Notes under the pieces: generated by a model
Told to the model about the DNA's origin: nothing
What the model saw: only the letters and a program-made list of their open reading frames with translations
The model's database searches: none
Source: Diphasiastrum complanatum
Taxonomy: Eukaryota > Streptophyta > Lycopodiopsida > Lycopodiales > Lycopodiaceae
Assembly: GCA_029204225.1 (NCBI GenBank)
Contig: CM055107.1
Location: 23,765,391 to 23,829,390 of the forward strand
Direction of reading: 5' to 3'
DNA: 64,000 nucleotides
Shown: positions 37,106 through 46,324 of the stretch, piece by piece
Layout of the letters: the number at the start of each line of letters is the position of its first letter
Numbering within the stretch: the first letter of the stretch is position 1
Made by a program: the position numbers and the translations under genes

Positions 37106-37320
37106 CACGTGTGAATGAGTTCAAAAGAACACGTGTCATTGCGTGATTTGTTGAGAATATTCTGCCACACAGAGAATGATTGATCTGACATTTGACATGT
37201 GTAGAATGTCACGTGTCGTATTTAGATTTGTGCACGTGTCCTACACCCACGTGGCCTCACTATTGCGTCATAATGACCTATACGGACAATACACGTGGAT
37301 CACTTAAATGATGCCACGTG
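37106..37320 (+). promoter_or_regulatory. Array of seven G-boxes (CACGTG)
   Basis: CACGTG occurs at 37106, 37130, 37210, 37233, 37248, 37292 and 37315, seven times in 215 bp, plus CACATGTG near 37338. Several are in the CACGTGTC or CACGTGGC context bound by plant bZIP (ABRE-type) and bHLH factors. The array sits between the two TATA boxes, so it could drive both genes. Confidence 0.7.
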
Positions 37321-37415
37321 TTCGCAGCCATTTTTTCACATGTGCAAAATTTGTTTAATATATACCCCCTCCAAAATTTCATTTTTCCTCGCAAACTTTT
37401 CGTTTTTGACTCTCG

Positions 37416-37589
37416 ATATCGATCTCAAGCGCGCTCTTTGTACGTTCTTCTGCCAGCACTCCCTGCACTCGAGACCGATACCGCCATATTGTCAATATTG
37501 CTTTCGAGCGTAGATCTTCATGCTTCTTTGTTTCTCTTGTATTCGTGCGCTCAAAACCGATATTCAGTCCTGATATCGATTTCAAGCAC
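37416..37589. repeat. Two inverted-repeat units plus a half unit in the H3-like gene leader
   Basis: Arms 37416-37432 (TATCGATCTCAAGCGCG) and 37465-37480 (GCACTCGAGACCGATA) pair at ~13 of 16 positions. Arms 37494-37510 (AATATTGCTTTCGAGCG) and 37545-37564 pair at ~14 of 17. A lone arm TATCGATTTCAAGCAC is at 37574-37589. Same motif as at 36810-37039. Downstream of the TATA box, so these would be transcribed in the 5' UTR. Confidence 0.65.
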
Positions 37590-37688
37590 CTTTCTTTTGC
37601 AATTTTTTTTGTTTTCATTATCTATGCTTGGTTTTGATATTCAAATCAGAGACTATTTTTCAAATTTACTTCTTTGAATCTTAGAATG

Positions 37689-37727
37689 ATGGCTAGGACG
37701 AAATCCACTGCCCGTGCCATCCATTAC
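37689..37727 (+). pseudogene. Histone H3-like gene, N-terminal tail (5' piece)
   Basis: ATG GCT AGG ACG begins MARTKSTARA, eight of nine residues equal to the canonical H3 tail start MARTKQTAR (Gln5 to Ser). An extra ATG directly precedes it. H3 similarity stops after about ten residues, at the edge of inserted LTR DNA; the rest of the gene resumes at 42928. Upstream are a TATA box and G-box array, as expected of a gene 5' end. The break removes residues equivalent to H3 ~10-39, or they were lost on insertion. The 3' piece in the same orientation at the other end of the insertion argues strongly against chance. Confidence 0.75.
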
Positions 37728-39341
37728 CTCTGTACAGCCCTCCCGTGTGAAGAATTGAAAAATATTATCTATGTTAGATATAGGGGTCTTATGTTTTTTA
37801 CATCAAGCATCTAGGTGTAGGATGTTGATAGGAACAAATATGGCATAGATGGCAAATTATGCATTTCCACTTGTAATGCCACTATTGAGCCAAAATAGAG
37901 AAAGAGGCTAAACTCGTGCCAATTAGAGTGTAGACAAGTGTAATATCTTTGTTTGATGAATTCTAAGAGGTCCAATAGGATTTAGAGGTGGAACCATGTG
38001 AGGTCCAATAGGAATTCGAGGTGTGCTTGAATATAGTCCAATAGAATTAAGAGGTGCATGGATCAATGGTCCAATATGATTAAGAGGTGACAAAGTGTGG
38101 TCCAAACATAGTTAAGCATAGTGGTAGCTCATGGATCTAGTAGTATCATTGTACTCCTCATTTTGGATCTAATTGATTTGGTGATTATGTGGATTTTGAG
38201 TGTTATTGGATTTCTAGCTTTCTCTCTCTACCCGAGAGCTCATGATGGTTTTTCTCTCTCTACTTGAGGAGAGAAGATTGTTTCTACTTAGAATAATTTT
38301 TGAATACTTCCTGCACGTGTGAGTGTGAGTTGGAAGTGATTGAATGCATGTAGTAGTGTGTTTTTGCCATAAGATCTAAGATTGATCTTGAATCTCAATC
38401 TAGTCTTGATCTTGGTGCATCTACACACCTTAGGAGATCACAAGTACATGTTGTGGACAATCCACATGTGTGAAATCAACATCCCATGCCTGTGTTTCCC
38501 TTGGTACAGGCCGTAGTGTTGAATTCACACGTGTGGATTGTCCACTACATGTACTTGTGATCTCCTAAGGTGTGTAGATGCACCAAGATCAAGACTAGAT
38601 TGAGATTCAAGATCTATCTTTGATTCTATGGCAAAAACACACTACTACATGCATTCAATCACTTCCAACTCACACTCACACGTGTGGGAAGTGTTCCAAA
38701 AGTATTCTAAGTAAAAACAAGCTGCTCTCCTCAGGTAGAGAGAGAAAAACCATCATGAGCTCTCGGGTAGAGAGAGAAAGCTAGAAAGTCAATGACACTC
38801 AGAATCCACTCAATCTCAAAATCAATTAGATCCAAATGAGGAGTACAATGATACTAGTAGATCCACGAGCTACCACTATTCTTAACTATGATTGGATCAC
38901 ACTTTGCCACCTCTTCATCCTATTGGACCATTGATCCATGCACCTCTAAATTTTATTGGACCATTTTCAAGCAAACCTCAAATTCTATTGGAGCACTCAT
39001 GGTTCCACCTCTAAATCCTATTGGACCTCTTACACTTCATCAAACAAAGGCATTACACTTGTCTACACTCTAATTGGCACGAGTTTGGCCTCCTACTCTA
39101 TTTTGGCTCAATAGTGGCATTACAAGTGGAAATGGATAATTTGCCATCTATGCCAAATTTGACCCTATCAACATCCTACACCTAAATGCTTGACTATGAA
39201 ATTCTATGAGACCCCTATATCAAACATTTTTTATTTACTTTACAATTCTCCACATGTGGGAACATCCTCCACACATGTGAGATTCACTTACAAACTTCTA
39301 TCATAAAAAATACCAAGCTAGATTTTTGCCAATTTCTCACA
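37728..39341. repeat. Head-to-head LTR palindrome (~1.6 kb)
   Basis: A plus-oriented LTR copy (37728-38487) is followed by a minus-oriented copy (38512-39341). The arms mirror each other for ~740 bp: for example GGTGCATCTACACACCTTAG at ~38411 versus its complement at ~38566, and CTCTCTCTACCCGAGAGCTC near 38223 versus its mirror near 38758. By eye the arms are ~90% alike. The centre is a ~25-bp spacer at 38488-38511, at the G-box module; both copies lack the LTR part beyond it. The right arm is the 3' LTR of element C. Confidence 0.85.
38512..39341 (-). mobile_element. 3' LTR of copia element C (truncated)
   Basis: Ends AATTTCTCACA at 39341, and the minus strand upstream of it reads the purine run TTGAGGAGGAG, a good PPT. 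38810-39341 matches 42391-42927 closely, so these are the element's two LTRs. Its left part (38512-38809) is missing from the other LTR. Confidence 0.85.
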
Positions 39342-39467
39342 CTCCTCCTCAAAAAATAGCTTGGAAAGGTACTAGATCACTTGAGAAGTTTGTAAATCTT
39401 TTTGAGTGGATCCTTTGGTATGCATAAGAAGTGAAGATCAGCCAAGAGATCCATCATAGCAGCACCC

Positions 39468-41905
39468 TCACCATATCCATGATAAGATCTCTTTGGTAGA
39501 GATCTCTTGCCAATGCCTTTGAAGAGTGCTCCACCAATATGCCACTATGATCATGGGCTTCCTCCATGCTTGATGATGATCTTTGATTTGAAAGCTCCAC
39601 TTGCATGATGGATGCACCATAAATAGAGAAATATGAGGCTTCCAAGCCTCATAAGGATCATGGAGATCAAGATCATAAGATGTGAAACAATGATGATTAT
39701 CAAGATTATGCTTTCTAGCTTGACTAGTCCACATACAATGAACTATATCCATGATGGATCTAATCTTGATATCAAAGACTACCTTGATCTTTTTTAGGCT
39801 AGTTACTCTCTCAAGGATGTAAGTGTCCACTTTGTATGCTTCACTTAATCTCAAGAGGAGTTTACAATTTGCCTCAAAACATGTGAAAACATGATGTTCA
39901 AAAAAGTGAGTACCAAGCTCAATCTTGTTCTTACTAGAACCAAGAGCATACTTTTGACAATACAATATCTTGCTTTCAAAGAGTATTGGAAACACATCTA
40001 AGTCAATAATGACAAGAAACATGTCCATACCATAAGCATCATACAAAACTAGTATAGCTTTTCTTGAACTTTGAGATCCAAAAAATTCAATGAAGCAAGA
40101 TAGCATTTCAAGCAAAGGAAGAGAAGCATATATGAATGTGTTGTAGTAGATACAACATGAAAGATGCCCCTCTTTGCCATGTAAGGTGAGCCATAAAGAC
40201 TCGACCATGCATCTTGAAGATATTCTTGAAATCATATGAAGAAGAAACTCCTCCTCACACCTTGGCCCCATCATAACTTGAATACCTTCAAAAAAGATAA
40301 CTTGTGATGCTTCTTGAGAAGCCTTGATCTCGGCCACTTCCAAGATTGAATCTTCATGCAATGTGACATCTCTATTCACAGTCACTTTTGAAATAGAGAG
40401 TGTAAAGACACTAAAGGCCTCCTTGATGGATGAGTATCCAATCATGATCCATGAGCTTGGATCATCCTTCCTTCTTGTTTCCAAGGGAATATGTGCAAAG
40501 CAAGCACTACCAAGTTCACTAAGGTGATCAACCTTAGGCTTCATCTTGAATAAAACTTCATATGGTGCTATTCCTTCAAGAGCTCCAATACTCCTCAAAG
40601 CTTTGATCTTCAATGAGAATTTCTTCTCAACATATGCTTTGAATAATAAGGAATAATCATACACCATAATACTTGAAGAGAGAAGATATGTGCATCTTGT
40701 GTGATCATCCTCCTTTGAAATATTGGACATATAAAAAACATCAAGAGAGTTTGCACTCTCACTTGGATCTAATTTGTAGATGCCTTCAAATCTTGATCCA
40801 TATGCAAGGATCTCACCATCCTTCTTGATCACACAATTATCAATATTGAAATTGACATCAAAGCCACTATCAAGAAGTTGGCCAACACTTAAGATGTTCT
40901 TTGTAAGCTTTGGGACAAAAAGAACATTGTTGAGAAAGAGATCTATAGAAGATGCAAGCTTCAAGGGAATAATCCCTACTCCTTCAATATTGCACTCATG
41001 CTTACTTGCAAATTATATGGTCTTCTTAACTCCATCATAAGGCAAAATAGATGAAAAAAAGTGCTTGGAGCCACACATATGTGAAGATGCTCCACTATCA
41101 ATATACCATGAGTCATCCTTGTTGAAGGTGGAAGAGGAGAAGCTTGATGCCATAAGAGAGCCTTCTTTATCACTTGCAATATAGTCTTCTTTCTCATTGG
41201 TGATGTTGGCTTGATTGAGTTGATTCTTCTTCTTGAAGAAATTGGTGGCATAATGGCCTTTCTTGCCACAATAAAAGCACTTGATCTTCTTCTTCTTGAG
41301 ATTTGAAGTAGAAGCATGAGAGGTATCCTCCTCTTCCTCTTCATCTTGGTCTTTAGCTTTGTCATTAGAGAAGTGATGGCGTTGCTTCTTACTCCTCTCT
41401 TTGTGCTTGGCAAATAGAACTTTGCCATCATCATGATTGAGTGATAGCTTGTCCATCCTCAAGAGTTTGTACTCTTGTCTTGATTCTTCAAAAATAAGCA
41501 CACTTTGAAGGGCCTCCAAACTTGGTAGCTCCTCCTTAATGGCATAGGATTGGACAAGGTTGTCATATTCATCTCTCAAGCCATTGAGAATGACTTGGAC
41601 TAGCTCACTTTGATTGATTGAGTCACCAATATATGCAAGCTCCCTATGAATATCCTTGACTCTCAAAACATAATTAGATGCACTCTCATCACTCTTTTGA
41701 CTACTTTGGAATATTTGATTTCTAAGAGTGAGGAGCCTAGAGGTGTTCTTAGCCTCATAGATGGACTTGAGACAATCCCAAGCTTCCTTGGATGTAGAAC
41801 AATCACCAATCTCCCTCAATATCTCATTAGAGACATTCATCTTAATGTAGTGGGGAGCCATCCTAGCTCTCTTCTTGTATTTTTGTACTTCTTGGAAAAT
41901 CTCTC
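39468..41905 (-). mobile_element. Element C: gag, zinc knuckle, protease, integrase end and novel tail
   Basis: One reading frame of ~800 codons with a single TAA near 41013. Order: gag (YKKRARMAPHYIKMNVSNEI, WDCLKSIYEAKNTSRLLTLR, LVQVILNGLRDEYDNLVQSY); knuckle CFYCGKKGHYATNF with the last Cys changed to Phe; protease SWYIDSGASSHM (catalytic D-S-G intact); VLFVPKLTKNILSVGQLLDS; FEGIYKLD; then integrase C-terminus (GIAPYEVLFKMKPKVDHLSE, then ETRRKDDPSSWIMIGYSS). The integrase zinc domain and catalytic core are absent. A tail of ~270 residues follows (e.g. DAYGMDMFLVIIDLDVFPIL, IRSIMDIVHCMWTSQARKHN) where RT should be; I do not recognise it. The frame ends at 39468, ~125 bp before the LTR. Nearly intact, so fairly young or mobilised in trans. 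Confidence 0.85.
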
Positions 41906-42390
41906 ACTTGGTTGCAACAAGTATGAACTCATTGAAGTCATGAAAGTGGAGATAAATAAAAGTGATGAACAAAAAATGTTGCATCTCTCTCACTATAGGA
42001 TCCAATAATGGTGTGCTACCATCTCCTATGCAAGATCTTGCAACAAACTGTGAGATGATTCTCACTAGCTATCTCAATCTCTCCAAAACTAGATCTACTT
42101 CACATCAAATGATGGAGTATGGGCAAAGTTAGGATCAAACACTCTTAGCACGTGTGAAATACACTAAGAAACCAAATTTGACTCAAATACAATGATATTG
42201 CATGAAACAAAATGGCTAAGATTTCAAAACAGTGCCTAGATCACATATAGATGATATTGGTAAGCATTCAACTGTGATTTTGGATCAAACAAGCAATCTC
42301 TTTACCAAACCAAATGTGTCCACCCAGGTCTAGGTGCCCTACCTAACCCTCTTCAAAAGCTTATAACTTTTGATTGGCTCAACCAAATGG
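41906..42390 (-). mobile_element. Element C leader remnant
   Basis: Non-coding sequence between gag and the 5' LTR. No TGGTATCAG primer-binding site was found, and the LTR portion that should lie next to it is missing, so a deletion probably removed the LTR 3' end and PBS. Confidence 0.5.
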
Positions 42391-42927
42391 AACTCAATCT
42401 CAAAATCAATTAGATCCAAAATGAGGAGTACAATGATACTAGTAGATTCATGAGCTACTACTATGCTTAACTATGATTGGACCACACTTTGCCACCTCTT
42501 AATCTTATTGGACCATTGATCCATGCACCTCTAAATTCTATTGGACCATTTTCAAGCAAACCTCAAATTCTATTGGACCACTCATGGTTCCACCTCTAAA
42601 TCCTATTGGACCTCTTAAACTTCATCAAACAAAAGCATTACACTTGTCTACACTCTAATTGGCACGAGTTTGGCCTCCTACTCTATTTTGGCTCAATAGT
42701 GGCATTACAAGTGGAAATGGATAATTTGCCATCTATGCCAAATTTGACTCTATCAACATCCTACACCTAAATGCTTGACTATGAAATTCTATGAGACCCC
42801 TATATCAAACATTTTTTATTTACTTTACAATTCTCCACACGTGGGAACATCCTCCACACATGTGAGATTCACTTACAAACTTCTATCATAAAAAAATACC
42901 AAGCTAGATTTTTGCCAATTTCTCACA
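42391..42927 (-). mobile_element. 5' LTR of copia element C (truncated)
   Basis: Near-identical to 38810-39341, including CCACACGTGGGAAC and the end AATTTCTCACA at 42927. The H3-like coding sequence resumes at the next base, so this terminus is the real element end. Confidence 0.85.
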
Positions 42928-43260
42928 CGTAGATGTGGCAGAAAGCAGGTCTGGCTGAGGGAGATAAAAAAACTCCAAAGATTAATTGATCCCTAGAGCT
43001 CCTTTCACCGATCTGTTAGGAATGTCACCTTCTCACTTGGGCTTGATGTTCGTTTTGCCGTGACAACCATGCAGGCCTTACAGGGTGCTGCAGAAGATTT
43101 TTTGTCCCAGTTTTTTGAGGATTCCTGTCTTTTGGTCGTGCATGGTAAGCGTGTTACCGTCATGCCCAAGGATTTTGTTATTCTCAAAAGACTTTGGGAC
43201 CGTTATTCATGTTTGCATGTGGATAACGCCAGCACCTCCAAGATCTGCCTTTGGATAGAT
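42928..43260 (+). pseudogene. Histone H3-like gene, histone-fold piece
   Basis: The frame starts at the LTR edge: RRCGRKQVWLREIKKLQRL aligns with H3 HRYRPGTVALREIRKYQK. After a TAG at 42994, SSFHRSVRNVTFSLG aligns with LPFQRLVREIAQDFK. DVRFAVTTMQALQGAAEDF aligns with DLRFQSSAVMALQEAAEAY, FLSQFFEDSCLLVVHGKR with YLVGLFEDTNLCAIHAKR, and VTVMPKDFVILKRLWDRY with VTIMPKDIQLARRIRGER, without gaps from SFHR on. Hallmarks kept: REI, R-F before alpha2, ALQ.AAE, FED, H.KRVT.MPKD. Compared with canonical H3 the aN-a1 link is ~3 residues shorter; loop 1 has the canonical, not the CenH3, length. The frame runs past the usual H3 end (SCLHVDNASTSK) to a stop at 43261. A divergent H3 variant or CenH3-like gene; now dead through the insertion and the TAG. 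Confidence 0.88.
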
Positions 43261-44805
43261 TAGACTTGCCAACTATCTCTAGGAAGAAAAGGAAGAAGGT
43301 TGTCCCTAAGAAAGCTGGATCTCGAAGGCCAGCTACTTTTCTTCCTCCTAGAGTTATCTCTGGCAAGAGACCCCGCATCTTTCTAAGCTCTGAATCAGAT
43401 GCTAGAGAATCTGCTTCAGATGCAAAATCATTCTCTCCTCTTCCTTTTACTCGTCTAACTCCCCAGAAGGTTTCTTCACCGAAAGTGATGATAACCCAAG
43501 AGGATCTTGACAAAATAACTAAAAAATCTGTAAATATTGTGTCTACATCTCTTTCTCTCTCTACACATAATCTTTTTGTCAGAATTCCATACGATTCTAC
43601 GTAGGTTTTGATTCTGACTATTATAGCCAATACGAAACTTACTTAACTAATAAAATTGATCTGCTCGACAATTATTTTGATTTCTTTCTTTCAGATTCAA
43701 ATAGAAGCTATATATTAGGTCCCGAATTTTGTACAGACTTGAAAGAGAAACTTCAGAGATTACAGATGCTATTGTAGAAGTTGGCAGAAATTTTTTGTAG
43801 CATAGTATTAATTCTGATTTCCAAGAAGTTGTTTTTGTTGTCAGTCCATTTTTCATGGGAGCAGTGAAGGAAAAAGATGCCACATTTGAAAGGGCTATAT
43901 ATCTCATCGACTACAGTCCAGTGGCAAAATTTTATCTGATTCCATAGGAGAATAACTAAGGATTGCTAGTTTGCTTTTGTTGCCTTTAATTCGGATGATT
44001 ACTCTTGTTCATGGGAACCTAGTTTTCATTTTGATTATTGCAGTCGGCATTGGAGCTTGAATATTCTTTCTGTAAAAATAAATAAGGAGGGAGTATCAAA
44101 TTTTCTATGTGTAAAAGTAAACTCAGCTGATAATACACATAGAGAATTTGATTCTCTACTTCATGTTGTTCATGATGTCGTTCATGAAATACCGACAATG
44201 GCAACCTCAATTGGAGAGAGAACCATTAAATCTCTCAAGGTATATACAATTTATCTTTGATATGCATGTATTTTTTTAGTTTAAATCCATCGTCATAGCA
44301 TGAATAAATTTTATGTCATAATATTACTAATTTTTGTTCAATATATGCAATGTGTACAACAAAAGACTCTTTTTTGAGTGGTATAATATACAAGTTGATG
44401 TAGATATTGAAAAGGTAATATTTTGTTCATTTGTAGTTCCTTTCATTTTGATTCTTATTTCTGTACTATCATTGTTAGTAATTTGCTCATTCACGTGTTT
44501 TGTGATGACAGTTCACTCTTGAGTCGTACACTCCTGACGATGTGTATAGATTTCGGCAAGAGTTGATCAGAACTTATGTACAAAATGGTGTAAGTGTTAC
44601 GCCTAAAAGCGAGGGCCCGAAAAAGCATGCTGCTCCTATCTTAACAGCCTTTCAGGTTGCTCAGGATGCAAATATTGTTTTATATGATAAAAAATGCATA
44701 GAAGTCTTTCCCAATACAAAGGAAGGCGAAATTATAAGAGAGGGGACTGTTGCCTTAACAATTCCTAATCCTGATATAGAAAATATAAAAAAACTTACCG
44801 AATAG
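43227..44805 (+). pseudogene. Long coding extension downstream of the H3 fold, multi-exon, unknown function
   Basis: From 43227 a second frame, one slip from the H3 frame, runs to 43604: DLPTISRKKRKKVVPKKAGS (basic), FLSSESDARESASDAKSFSP (acidic, Ser-rich), then MITQEDLDKITKKS. After another slip coding-like sequence continues (DSDYYSQYETYLTNKIDLLD, EVVFVVSPFFMGAVKEKDAT, HWSLNILSVKINKEGVSNFL, EIPTMATSIGERTIKSLK). GTATAT at 44240 is a donor; a short exon ends EWYNIQVDVDIEK at 44414 before GTAATA; TGATGACAG at 44503-44511 is the acceptor of a last exon (44512-44805) reading FTLESYTPDDVYRFRQELIR to KKLTE-stop. Whether it was one protein with the H3 fold or a neighbouring gene is unproven; same strand, no promoter between them and the close spacing favour a fusion. 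Confidence 0.45.
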
Positions 44806-45000
44806 GATTTCATTTGTAAATAGAGATGCATCCAAAAAAAGATATACAATCTTACATGTAGACAACACATTTATGAGATTTTTATTGATATCAATATAGA
44901 TTCTTACAATCAAGTTGTGTCCAAAGTGTAATACTGGATAGCAATTTTTTAGATTGATAAATAGACATGTTGATTGAGATGTATTTGTTGATAGTAAATC

Positions 45001-45635
45001 TCAGTATTCTTCCATAAGTTGGATTGTTTCGCCAATATCTCTATATTTGATCTCGAGCTCACGTCTTTTACGTACCTGCATAAAACTAATACAAAGTGAG
45101 TTACAATTAGTATAGAGATTGTATGAGAAAGTTTTGATAGAAACTATTCATAAAGGATCGAGTGTTTATAGTTACTTACGAGTTTACCATTGGAAATGAA
45201 TCTGAAGTTTGAAAGTATATCATCTTGTAGAAACAATAGTTCATGCTTGATGTAATTTAGACTCCAATCCCCTTCCACCTCAACAAATGTCAAAATTGCA
45301 TCATTGTATATAATTTCAATATTTTTTCATTTTGAATGTCCACAGGCTTCCAAGTCTTGATCGAGTGGCACCCATTTACCTTTGTTTTTTTTTCATCTTT
45401 GATAATGGAAGCATAAGCTCAACATTTGTTTTTGTATTTGATAACGAAAGCACATGGAAGACATTTTAATTTTGCATTCTATTTCTCCATCTGATCTTTT
45501 GTCCCAACCTTCATCCATAAGTTCAGATAATGAACTATTTGATAAATTTTTGCATACAAACATCATTGGAGTTTTGTGTACATTGACACTTGAAAAAAAA
45601 TCCACAAATATATTCAAAGAAATAAACCAACTCAA
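45001..45635 (-). pseudogene. Relic G2: two-exon gene fragment, convergent with the H3-like locus
   Basis: Minus strand: LSELMDEGWDKRSDGEIECK, then after a stop KGKWVPLDQDLEACGHSK, stop, NDAILTFVEVEGDWSLNYIK and HELLFLQDDILSNFRFISNG. Exon ends at 45180 with a GTAAGTAAC donor; TTTTATGCAG acceptor at 45076-45078; last exon 45001-45075 reads VRKRRELEIKYRDIGETIQL ending TGA. The 104-bp intron (45076-45179) keeps phase. The FVEVEGD stretch resembles FVEVARD of relic G1. Family unknown. Confidence 0.5.
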
Positions 45636-45769
45636 TCTGACTGTTTTTTATCTTGTGCTTATCTTTAATGAATTTCTTACATCATTATATAGCTTGCAAC
45701 AAAATGATTCTAAAACTGCAGCATCTGGAGCAACCCATTCATCACTTTTGACAAAGGTTGAAGAAATAC

Positions 45770-45890
45770 GAACTCGAACAATTTGTGAAACATGAACTCG
45801 AACAATTCGTGAAATTGAGAAGCTTGAACACGAACTCGAACAATTTACGAAATTGAGAAGCTTGATCACGAACTCGAACAAATAATTGTC
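45770..45890. repeat. 38-bp tandem repeat
   Basis: GAACTCGAACAATT units begin at 45770, 45794, 45832 and 45870; the last three have an exact 38-bp period with AAATTGAGAAGCTTGA in each full unit. In one plus frame they translate to a heptad-like REIEKLEHELEQFTK, compatible with a coiled coil. Confidence 0.8.
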
Positions 45891-45929
45891 ATGAAACTGT
45901 CACGAACAATTTCTTGTTTAGACTTGAAG

Positions 45930-46060
45930 CTCGAAGCTCAAAATTATAGCAAACTCAAAATATTCGCGAATTTGTCTCAAAAGATCAAAAAGATTGTCGC
46001 GAAGTAGAAACTATCAAAGATACTATCGCGAACAAAATATTGTCGTGAATATTTTGAGAA
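45930..46060 (+). repeat. Inverted homologue of 49800-49935
   Basis: The plus strand here (GCAAACTCAAAATATTCGCG, then TCTCAAAAGATCAA and TCAAAGATACTATCGCGAAC) matches the minus strand at 49800-49935. Both copies belong to related copia relics E and F in opposite orientations. The intervening 3.7 kb holds the E and F fragments. Confidence 0.75.
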
Positions 46061-46219
46061 CAACAAATCTGTCATGAACAAAAAGTCATTCAAGAATCTA
46101 TTGTAAATCTTTCTAGAATCTTTCGACTCTGAGAAACCAGAACGTTGTTGAATATCAACCGTCAAAATGAATGGATTCTATTTCAGAAGGAAAAAGAACA
46201 AATGACCTATCCTGTAACA

Positions 46220-46324
46220 ATATAAATACATGTGCACTTATAGTAATAAAAAATACTCTCAGATTCAAGCTCAGACTTAGACTTAGACTGACTTTTTTAC
46301 TTATGCACTTGTGCACTTACGTAT
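46220..46324. other. Copia E upstream flank
   Basis: AATATAAATACATG near 46218-46231 resembles a TATA box followed by CAGATTCAAGCTCAGACTTAG. It may be LTR-derived. The RT starts at 46325 with no gag, protease or integrase before it. Confidence 0.35.

Larger units (their letters stand above)
36773..37688. promoter_or_regulatory. Bidirectional promoter between relic G1 and the H3-like gene
   Basis: About 0.9 kb separates two divergent start codons. A minus-oriented TATA-like TTTATATATTT lies at 36986-36996, ~215 bp before the G1 ATG. A plus-oriented TTTAATATATACC lies at 37354-37366, ~325 bp before the H3-like ATG. Seven G-boxes lie between them (37106-37320) and stem-loop-like repeats lie on both flanks (36810-37039, 37416-37589). 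The symmetric design supports shared regulation; activity is inferred only. Confidence 0.6.

Noticed and set aside
37728-39341. CRISPR-like or tandem array
   Set aside because: The repetition is one inverted LTR pair, not short direct repeats with spacers; there are no CRISPR arrays in the window.
42928-43260. CenH3 (centromeric H3) as a firm call
   Set aside because: Loop 1 has canonical H3 length without the usual CenH3 insertion, so the evidence supports only a divergent H3-like protein.
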